Assembly (NCBI GenBank): GCA_902477645.1
Contig: CABSIA010000052.1
Span: forward strand, 1 to 17,385
Direction: 5' to 3'
DNA length: 17,385 nucleotides
Origin: an uncultured Prevotella sp.
Lineage (GTDB): Bacteria > Bacteroidota > Bacteroidia > Bacteroidales > Bacteroidaceae
A program made the translations under genes and the position numbers. Position 1 is the stretch's first letter; each line of letters begins with the position of its first letter. Shown one piece after another: positions 1 to 5,983 of the stretch. Under the pieces are notes generated by a model. The model saw only the letters and a program-made list of their open reading frames with translations. It was not told where the DNA came from and ran no database searches.

Positions 1-69
1 CCTACAGCCTTCTAACATGAGATATTGCCTTTCCCATTCACAGATTTATCAGATTATAAGATTGTAAGA

Positions 70-157
70 ATTTAATTCCGTCAACGGATACATTTTGGCA
101 ATTCCGCCCCATAAAAATATCATACGCAGTAGCGCCTACAACAAGCGTGTCCGCAGT
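70..157 (-). pseudogene. Remnant of HAD phosphatase gene (3' part, internally deleted)
   Basis: This stretch is a diverged copy of two separate pieces of the intact HAD gene at 1608-2270. Positions about 107-157 match about 1740-1794, which encodes the motif IV region (ADTLVVGDATYDILMGRN in the intact protein). Positions about 70-105 match about 1607-1642, which encodes the C-terminal ELPECIRWRI. The roughly 97 bp that separate these blocks in the intact gene are missing, and the join falls at a shared CG dinucleotide. The motif IV Asp of VVGDA is lost (it reads VVGAT), so the copy cannot be functional. It abuts the stop codon of the ATPase gene at 162-164. The similarity is seen directly; the duplication history is inferred. 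Confidence 0.8.
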
Positions 158-161
158 GGCG

Positions 162-1352
162 CTAAAATAGGTCTGACAAGTCGGCAGTGAAGAAATCCTC
201 AAGCGGAATGCCGTCAGTGCCTATCACCACAGCACGTTTGGGATGATAGTGGCGGGCGAAAACGGACAGACCGCTGCTCATTCCGCGTTTACCACTTTTC
301 ACTTCCAATGCCAACGACTCCCCCTGTGACACAAGGATATAGTCTACCTCATCGTTCCTCTCACGCCAATAATATAACTGGCAGTCATTGTCCTCAGCAA
401 AATCAAGCAGACAGGTTCCAACAGCAGACTCCACCCATCTTCCCCATAACATAGGATCGATAAAGTCATGCTCAAACCCTTTTCCGCGAAAAGCCGTCAG
501 AAGAGCGTTATTATATACGGAGAATTTCGGTATTGATTGTCGTTTTCTTGATTCATCCATGGCATATTTCTGAAGCCCACACAGCAGGTTAGCCTCTCTC
601 AAGATATCCAAATATGACGACAGCGTGGTGACATTGCCTGCATCCTGCAGTTGGCCTAACATTTTTGTGAGCGACAGCATCTCTCCGGAATATGAACAGC
701 CTAATTCAAACAACTGCTTCAGCAATGCCGGTTTATAAACGGTTGATGTCATCAGCACGTCTTTTTCTATTGCCGATGCAACGAGCGAGTCCTTAATATA
801 CTTGCGCCACCGCTTGAAGTCATGCATGAAATCCACTGCTCCAGGATAGCCACCGTAATAAATCCATTGAGGCAGGTCAATGCCGAAAGCGTCCCTCATC
901 TCCGTATAGCTCCAATGTCCCATTCTTATAAGCTCGTATCTTCCAGACAGTGATTCTGTCAGTCCTTTCCTCATCAACAGACGTGACGATCCCAACAGCA
1001 CAACCTTAATGTTTACACCGTTATTTGTGTCAGCATCCCACTCCTTTTTCACAAACTCACTCCACCTCTCTATTTTCTGTATTTCATCAATGGACAGTAT
1101 TACTTCATGAAGTTTTGACAATGACATCCTGCTACGTACAGAGTCCCATGTGCGGCTTATCCAATTGCTGTCGCCCGCATCCACGGCATCGGCACTGAAA
1201 AAGAAGAATGGTGTAGAGACATTTTCTTTCACCTGTCTAACAAGTGTTGTCTTGCCAACCTGACGAGGACCGGCCAAGACCTGAATAAACTTCCTTGGCT
1301 CATTCAATCTGCCGACAATCAAGTCGTAATACTTTCTACAATAGCTCTTCAT
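162..1352 (-). CDS. AAA_14 / DUF4143 family ATP-binding protein
   Basis: This 396-residue protein is a P-loop ATPase of the AAA_14 plus DUF4143 type, common in many copies in Bacteroidales; its cellular role is not established. Walker A is GPRQVGKT (28-35) and Walker B is ILSIDEIQ with D89/E90. LLGSSRLLM fits sensor 1, and SGRYELIRMGHWSYTEM is the conserved stretch after it. The C-terminal third looks like a PD-(D/E)xK nuclease-like fold: RNDEVDYIL (about 332-340) and LALEVKSG (347-354) give D337, E350 and K352. Length is normal for the family. A four-copy 22-bp repeat array lies just upstream and no partner gene is linked. The flanking duplication of the HAD gene suggests acquisition. Family is secure; function (defence, toxin control or other) is unknown. 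Confidence 0.88.
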   Translation of the reverse strand: MKSYCRKYYDLIVGRLNEPRKFIQVLAGPRQVGKTTLVRQVKENVSTPFFFFSADAVDAGDSNWISRTWDSVRSRMSLSKLHEVILSIDEIQKIERWSEFVKKEWDADTNNGVNIKVVLLGSSRLLMRKGLTESLSGRYELIRMGHWSYTEMRDAFGIDLPQWIYYGGYPGAVDFMHDFKRWRKYIKDSLVASAIEKDVLMTSTVYKPALLKQLFELGCSYSGEMLSLTKMLGQLQDAGNVTTLSSYLDILREANLLCGLQKYAMDESRKRQSIPKFSVYNNALLTAFRGKGFEHDFIDPMLWGRWVESAVGTCLLDFAEDNDCQLYYWRERNDEVDYILVSQGESLALEVKSGKRGMSSGLSVFARHYHPKRAVVIGTDGIPLEDFFTADLSDLF

Positions 1353-1373
1353 ATTTTTATTTAAATTCTTTGT

Positions 1374-1461
1374 GCAAATTACTCAAAAGCATCTTGCAAA
1401 TTACTCAAAAGTACATTACGGATTACTCAAAAGCACCTTGCAGATTACTCAATTCACGTCT
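1374..1461. repeat. Four tandem 22-bp repeats upstream of the ATPase gene
   Basis: Four consecutive 22-bp units begin at 1374, 1396, 1418 and 1440, with a decayed fifth start at 1462 (GCGAAATTA). The shared core is GCAAATTACTCAAAAGCA; units 1 and 2 are closest, 3 and 4 drift (CGGATTACTCAAAAGCA, GCAGATTACTCAATTCA). On the minus strand the core reads TTTTGAGTAATTTGC and the array ends about 20 bp before the ATPase start codon. A 22-bp period is about two helical turns, so every unit would face the same side of the DNA. A binding array for a regulator, or for the ATPase itself, is inferred. The units are too short and gapless to be a CRISPR array. Confidence 0.8.
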
Positions 1462-1607
1462 GCGAAATTAAGATAAAAATGTGAAATATTAAAGTGTTAG
1501 TGAAAAAAACATATAATTTTCAAATCTTTTAACGGCGCAGTAGTATGAACAATGCCGGGTAAAAACCACAGAGACACTGAGTGCACAGAGTCTTCTTGAC
1601 GTGAAAA

Positions 1608-2270
1608 TTAAATCCGCCAACGGATACATTCTGGCAATTCCGTAAAACTGTCGATGATGAAATCGGGAGATACAGAAAGAAGCTGACTGCGAGACTGGTT
1701 GCCATAAGTTACGGCACAGGTCGGACATCCGGCATTACGCCCCATTAAAATGTCATACGTAGCATCGCCTACAACAAGCGTGTCCGCTGTAAGCCATCCC
1801 GTCTTACGGCAAATTGCAAAAACAGGCTCCGGGGCAGGTTTCGCCTCTGCGACATCGTCTCCGCCAACAAGCATAAAAAACAAATCCGCCAGTTCGAGAT
1901 TATCAACAAACTCCTGCAATGACGCACGATTGCGGCTGCTGGCAACAGCCATAGAATATCCGAGAGAATTGAGAGTGCGGAGCGTATCTATAACTCCCGG
2001 AAAAGGCTTTGCAAGGCCAGGCTTGTTCTCTTGTGTAAAAATGCGGCGGTAAGTGGCGGCATACTCTGTCGAGATATCCGGAACTCCGGGAAACAGCATC
2101 TCGGGAATGTCCTCAAGCCGCTTCCCTATAGTTTCACGGCATTGCTCAACAGTGCGTTCCGGCAACCCCATCTCCTTGATTGTCGCTGCCATTGTTGCAA
2201 GAATAACGGGTGCCGTATCCATAAGCGTACCGTCGAAATCGAATATAATGTGCTTTATTTGCATATACAT
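1608..2270 (-). CDS. HAD-superfamily hydrolase, phosphoglycolate phosphatase-like
   Basis: This 220-residue HAD subfamily IA phosphatase probably removes phosphate from a small phosphorylated metabolite. Motif I is IIFDFDGTL with D11 as nucleophile and D13 as acid/base. The S/T motif lies in MAVASSRNR (about S111/S112). The catalytic Lys is K144 in EAKPAPEP, and motif IV is VVGDATYD with D169 and D173. The helical cap lies between motif I and about residue 90. Length and motif order fit Gph/PGP-like enzymes, but substrate cannot be read from sequence. An ATG two codons in (2264) is an equally good start because no ribosome site decides. A damaged copy of its 3' part lies at 70-157, beyond the ATPase gene. 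A weak TGTCTTTG lies about 20 bp upstream as a possible -7 element. Confidence 0.85.
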   Translation of the reverse strand: MYMQIKHIIFDFDGTLMDTAPVILATMAATIKEMGLPERTVEQCRETIGKRLEDIPEMLFPGVPDISTEYAATYRRIFTQENKPGLAKPFPGVIDTLRTLNSLGYSMAVASSRNRASLQEFVDNLELADLFFMLVGGDDVAEAKPAPEPVFAICRKTGWLTADTLVVGDATYDILMGRNAGCPTCAVTYGNQSRSQLLSVSPDFIIDSFTELPECIRWRI

Positions 2271-2314
2271 AGTTTTTACAGGGGTGCAAAGACAGTGTAA
2301 AACGAGGACGTAAC

Positions 2315-2348
2315 CTTTGATTGCGGCCGCTACACGTAACGGCCCTAC
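2315..2348 (-). repeat. GGCCGCTA palindrome, copy 1
   Basis: This is an intergenic copy: TTGCGGCCGCTA, loop CACG, TAACGGCCCTAC. One arm carries a change (TAACGG instead of TAGCGG), leaving a G:T-type mismatch in an otherwise 8-bp stem. It lies between the terminator of the upstream operon and the HAD start. Confidence 0.85.
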
Positions 2349-2358
2349 TTCTAACTAA

Positions 2359-2387
2359 AAAACTTTCCATTCGGAATGGAAAGTTTT
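2359..2387 (-). terminator. Rho-independent terminator after the DUF6057/PD40 operon
   Basis: A perfect 13-bp inverted repeat, AAAACTTTCCATT, loop CGG, AATGGAAAGTTTT, ends 37 bp past the PD40 gene stop codon. On the minus strand the 3' arm runs into six consecutive T residues, the classical intrinsic-terminator layout. It separates this operon from the HAD gene downstream, so the HAD gene needs its own promoter. Confidence 0.88.
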
Positions 2388-2424
2388 ATGATTTATGAGC
2401 GGAAATATTGTATTTCGTCTATGC

Positions 2425-3954
2425 TTATTTTTTGCCGCTACGGTATTTCACAGGCTCAACATTGTCGTTCTTAAGCACGTCTGCAAACTGCTGAGATGTA
2501 ATGGTTACGGGACCCTTCATAAATTCCGGAACATTGTAGCTCTTAAGGAACTGGCGGTGATAGTCGGGGTCTGCCTGCGGCAGCTCAAAGGCTTTCGACG
2601 CATTGCCGTTGGCATCGACATGGGCAAAGAAGAGGCGTGTGTATACGCCATCCGTGCGGCGCGACGAGAAGATTATCCACTTGCCGTTGCTCGACCAGTT
2701 GTGGAAGCTCTCAGCCCTTGGAGAGTTAGCCTTCTGAAGATTCCACACCTTTGAGTCAGCAAGCCGCAACATGTAGAGGTCGGCGTCACGGTGCCAGATA
2801 TGGAAACATCCCCATTCTCCCATGGAGAACAGCAGATACTTGCCATCGGGCGAAATGCGTGGCAGAGTTGCGCTCTTGCCGAGCGACGCCGCGTCGAATA
2901 CAAGCTCACGAGGACCGAACTGCAACGTTTCCGGGTTGAACGGCTTACGGTAAATGGAGTATTTTATCTCCTTACACCGCATAATGCTTTCTGCTCCCTG
3001 CGACATGGTATCGCGGTATTCGAAGTGTGCGCTGACGTAGTAAAGCCATTTGCCGTCGGGAGCCCATGCGGGATAGCATTCAAACTCTGTAGAGTCGTTC
3101 TCGATGTTTGTAACCTCATTCTTGTCGATATCGTAGACTATGAGGTCACTTTGCGTGTCGAGCACCTCGATTTTGTTTATATCACGAGTGTGGAAACTCT
3201 GCATTGTGTTATTGGTGCTGTAGGCAATGAGCTTCAGCCAAGGGTGCCAGGCGGGATATACACCTGCGGAAAGGATGGAGTCATTTTTCATGTTCACCTT
3301 TTTCACCTTGCCGTCGTATGCCACGACTGTGCCCCCATGGTTCTGACGCGCATGGAACTGCATGCGCTGCGGATTGTAAGCCTGATAGTTGTGGCAATTT
3401 ATACATTGCCCCTCAGTCTCAACCGAGAGTGGCATATTTGAATAGATGACGCTCTCGTCGTAGGTCTCAATGTTACGCTGATTTATGGTCAGATCCTCGT
3501 ATGTCACGTACGACGGAGCTATAAGCCTATAACTTATGTACGGGTCGATAGAGTCTGGCGACACGTGGATATTGAAAGGCTTGAAACGAGTCCATTTTCC
3601 TTCCTGCTCTGCAAACACCTCCACCTTTATGTCTTTTCCTACAGCCTTGGCCGCCAATTGTCTCCACTCGTCGATATCCGGCATAGCCTTTATGCCGCCA
3701 CACACTATCTCGTCCGAGCCAAACGAATATCGGGTAACGGCGCCGTCAGCCTTCTGCCGAAGCTCAAGTGACAACGGAGCAATGTTGACAGGCACTGTCA
3801 CATCAACATAGTCGGGATATATATTTGGCAACTTATTGCTGTCGGCATATTGCGACGGCACCTCCACATTGTTGCATGCGGAGAGCATTGTCACCGATAC
3901 AAGCACACCAGACAGAATGCGGTGCGCCTTATGGATTGTCGTTGAGAAATTCAT
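2425..3954 (-). CDS. PD40 beta-propeller lipoprotein with a CxxCH (c-type haem) motif
   Basis: This 509-residue TolB-like protein starts best at the ATG at 3954, which gives a lipoprotein signal with lipobox LSAC and C27 as the lipidated Cys; a TTG four codons earlier would only lengthen the n-region. It should be an envelope lipoprotein outside the inner membrane. Residues 184-188 read CINCH, the covalent haem-c attachment motif. Four PD40-type strands follow (YPAWHPWLKLIAYST 233-247, YPAWAPDGKWLYYVS 294-308, ISPDGKYLLFS about 367-377, NWSSNGKWIIFSS 419-431), indicating a beta-propeller. It begins 8 bp after the DUF6057 stop, so the two are co-transcribed and probably translationally coupled. 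Propeller and lipoprotein calls are firm; haem binding is inferred from the motif, and the axial ligand and redox role are unknown. Confidence 0.85.
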   Translation of the reverse strand: MNFSTTIHKAHRILSGVLVSVTMLSACNNVEVPSQYADSNKLPNIYPDYVDVTVPVNIAPLSLELRQKADGAVTRYSFGSDEIVCGGIKAMPDIDEWRQLAAKAVGKDIKVEVFAEQEGKWTRFKPFNIHVSPDSIDPYISYRLIAPSYVTYEDLTINQRNIETYDESVIYSNMPLSVETEGQCINCHNYQAYNPQRMQFHARQNHGGTVVAYDGKVKKVNMKNDSILSAGVYPAWHPWLKLIAYSTNNTMQSFHTRDINKIEVLDTQSDLIVYDIDKNEVTNIENDSTEFECYPAWAPDGKWLYYVSAHFEYRDTMSQGAESIMRCKEIKYSIYRKPFNPETLQFGPRELVFDAASLGKSATLPRISPDGKYLLFSMGEWGCFHIWHRDADLYMLRLADSKVWNLQKANSPRAESFHNWSSNGKWIIFSSRRTDGVYTRLFFAHVDANGNASKAFELPQADPDYHRQFLKSYNVPEFMKGPVTITSQQFADVLKNDNVEPVKYRSGKK

Positions 3955-3962
3955 ATCAAAAA

Positions 3963-5843
3963 TCAATAGCTTTTCTGGTTTCTTATCAGGAAATATTCGT
4001 AGTAGAATGTTCCGCCATATAGCGGGTACATGATGGGCTTGAGCTGCTCCTCCGTAAGTCCGGCATTCTGCTGAGCCATAGCCATGAAGCCCTCGTAGTT
4101 GGCCTTCACCTCCTCGTCAAAAGGCATAGCCGATATGTCTACCTGGTTTTCAAGATGTCCATAGAGATATGCCGCCTCCTGATAATGAACAGGCATTGGC
4201 TCTCCCTGATGTATCTGTGCATAATGGAAAAAGCGCGGCCAGAACATCTGAATGTCTTTCTGCTGCAGTGCGGCAAGCAGAGTCTGCTCCTGATACAGTG
4301 GGTCGCTGCTGTCCTCGTTGGCAAACTCGTTGAGAAGATATATTTCCACGAGAGTGTTGTCTGAGGTCAGAACATCAGAGCCTGTCATATAGTGCCTTAT
4401 CACTTTAAACTCTGGATCGGTGCCGGCAAGCTTCGGGTTTTTGATATACCGCTCATACTTTTCGGCGTATGGCGCATAATATTTTGTGGTCTTTAGAATG
4501 TCGGCATATTTCTGGGCCGCCTCCATCTCGCCATTTAGAATAGAGCATTTCAACAGATATTTCAAGAAATCGACACGCCATCCGTATTCCACTCCGTCCT
4601 CAAGACACCACCGGTAGCAAAAGTTTATCTTGCCATAGTTGTAATATATCTGTTTACCTCCGGTCTGTGTGAGCCGCACATCGAACGGGGCCTGACATTT
4701 TGCGTCTCCGTTCTTGAATTTAAACATCTCGTTGCCTGCCCGTCCAAGACGTGTCAGCGCAAGGTTCTTCATCATCCACATCATCCGGGTAGGCTCCTCC
4801 TCTGGCTCCATGTCGCGGTATATATTGAGAACTCCCTCCCAGTCGCAATTGTCGATGCATTGATACATCGCTATCTCGCGGTGGAAATTCTTGTCCTTAT
4901 ACCAGAAATGCCACATGGCGAGGCAAACGAGGCAAACATAGACAAACAAGCCTGCTGTTCCTAAAATCGGATATTTGGGCTTACGTGGTACGTTATAATC
5001 CGACGGTTTAGAACCCCCAAGGGCAAGGACAATCATGAGAAGCGTCATGAGAATCCAAGGGGCATAATAGGCAGTATGGCTTACATCGGTGTAGAACAGC
5101 GGCATACCCGTAAACCAGATGTTGCCGAGACTTGTCTGTACAAACAGGGTGCGGTAGTAAATCAGCGGCACGGCAACAAGCGACAGCAACGCCACGACTG
5201 CATCGGCAGTTTTTGCCATTTCCGACTTGTTTACCACAAGCGACATTGCGGCAACGGTGACAGCAGCTATAAGCGAATATACACCGACAAGCGGATAAAG
5301 GACCGCCGTGGAAACAGGAATCCACAATGTGCGGAGATACCACCGTGAAGGCAACGAGCGGTAAGCCCAAACTGCCGACAGCGCCACACAGAAACCTATT
5401 ACCGTGGCAAAGAAATGACCACGGAACTTAAGATAGTAAATCCAATATCCAAGGTCGACATTCGTTATGACAACAAGAGCCAACGGTATGAGCAGCAAGG
5501 CATTGTGACGGTCGGCTATGCGGAATGCGCGCTTAAAAAGCCACATCATCAACGCCAGCCACAGGCACAGCAGCATAACTCCGATGGCGGGGTGGGAGAA
5601 GAATTGGGTAAAATAAGTTCCCAACCACGTCAGAAAACCTCCCGACACCACCATCTGCTGCTTGAAAAACAATGGTGTGTAGAGGAACAGATTTAGTTCC
5701 TGCACCTTGAAAAGATAGTCTGCCTCGTAGACTACGAGCAATACGCCTACCGCCAACAAAGCCAGCACAGGAAGCAGCCATGCTCTCAATGCGGATTTTA
5801 TCAACGTCGGATTTTTCTCTACATCCTGTTTTGAGTTCGCCAT
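3963..5843 (-). CDS. DUF6057 family multispanning membrane protein
   Basis: This 626-residue protein has a hydrophobic N-terminal half with about nine to ten membrane segments (the first at about 22-40, the last at about 290-312) and a soluble C-terminal half from about 315 onward that is helical and TPR-like in composition. It resembles the Bacteroidales DUF6057 family, whose function is not known. Its tight linkage to the PD40/CxxCH lipoprotein, 8 bp downstream, suggests a joint envelope function. A good Bacteroidetes -7 box (5894-5901) lies about 50 bp upstream, and copy 2 of the palindrome falls between the two, so the hairpin would sit in the 5' leader of the mRNA. No catalytic motif is recognised. 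Confidence 0.8.
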   Translation of the reverse strand: MANSKQDVEKNPTLIKSALRAWLLPVLALLAVGVLLVVYEADYLFKVQELNLFLYTPLFFKQQMVVSGGFLTWLGTYFTQFFSHPAIGVMLLCLWLALMMWLFKRAFRIADRHNALLLIPLALVVITNVDLGYWIYYLKFRGHFFATVIGFCVALSAVWAYRSLPSRWYLRTLWIPVSTAVLYPLVGVYSLIAAVTVAAMSLVVNKSEMAKTADAVVALLSLVAVPLIYYRTLFVQTSLGNIWFTGMPLFYTDVSHTAYYAPWILMTLLMIVLALGGSKPSDYNVPRKPKYPILGTAGLFVYVCLVCLAMWHFWYKDKNFHREIAMYQCIDNCDWEGVLNIYRDMEPEEEPTRMMWMMKNLALTRLGRAGNEMFKFKNGDAKCQAPFDVRLTQTGGKQIYYNYGKINFCYRWCLEDGVEYGWRVDFLKYLLKCSILNGEMEAAQKYADILKTTKYYAPYAEKYERYIKNPKLAGTDPEFKVIRHYMTGSDVLTSDNTLVEIYLLNEFANEDSSDPLYQEQTLLAALQQKDIQMFWPRFFHYAQIHQGEPMPVHYQEAAYLYGHLENQVDISAMPFDEEVKANYEGFMAMAQQNAGLTEEQLKPIMYPLYGGTFYYEYFLIRNQKSY

Positions 5844-5863
5844 ATTGATTTGTTTTTGTTTTT

Positions 5864-5892
5864 TGTAGAGCCGTTACCTGTAACGGCCGCAA
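5864..5892 (+). repeat. GGCCGCTA palindrome, copy 2 (covarying arms)
   Basis: TGTAGAGCCGTTA, loop CCTG, TAACGGCCGCAA. Both arms differ from the usual CCGCTA/TAGCGG, and the changes compensate, so pairing is kept. It lies between the likely promoter and the start codon of the DUF6057 gene and forms a head-to-head pair with copy 3. Confidence 0.85.
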
Positions 5893-5893
5893 T

Positions 5894-5901
5894 CAAAAGT
5901 A
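5894..5901 (-). promoter_or_regulatory. Putative -7 promoter element for the DUF6057/PD40 operon
   Basis: On the minus strand this reads TACTTTTG, matching the Bacteroidetes -7 consensus TAnnTTTG. No clear TTTG lies 19-21 bp further upstream, so the -33 element is weak or absent. Distance to the start codon is about 50 bp. Confidence 0.4.
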
Positions 5902-5933
5902 TCACTTATGCCTAAATAAATTTGCGATAGGAT

Positions 5934-5976
5934 ATATGCTTTATTGCTTGCGGCCGCTACACGTAGCGGCCCTACA
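5934..5976 (-). repeat. GGCCGCTA palindrome, copy 3
   Basis: This full-length copy includes the asymmetric tail: ATATGCTTTATTGCTTGCGG, then the stem GGCCGCTA, loop CACG, TAGCGGCC, and CTACA. The 8-bp stem is perfect. It ends 7 bp from the helicase stop codon and forms an inverted pair with copy 2 across about 40 bp of AT-rich DNA. The tail ATATGCTTTATTGCTTGCGG is repeated exactly in copy 5. Confidence 0.9.
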
Positions 5977-5983
5977 GTCTATA

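Noticed and set aside
1..6. CCTACA at the window start as an eleventh palindrome copy
   Set aside because: It matches the CTACA end of the family but only six bases are visible; noted as a possibility, not annotated.
1374..1461. 22-bp units as a CRISPR array
   Set aside because: The repeats are gapless with no unique spacers, degenerate, and no cas gene is near.
1568..1591. CACAGAGACACTGAGTGCAC stretch after the HAD gene as a functional repeat
   Set aside because: It has a loose CACAGAG-like periodicity seen widely in bacterial DNA but only two or three imperfect units, too little to call.
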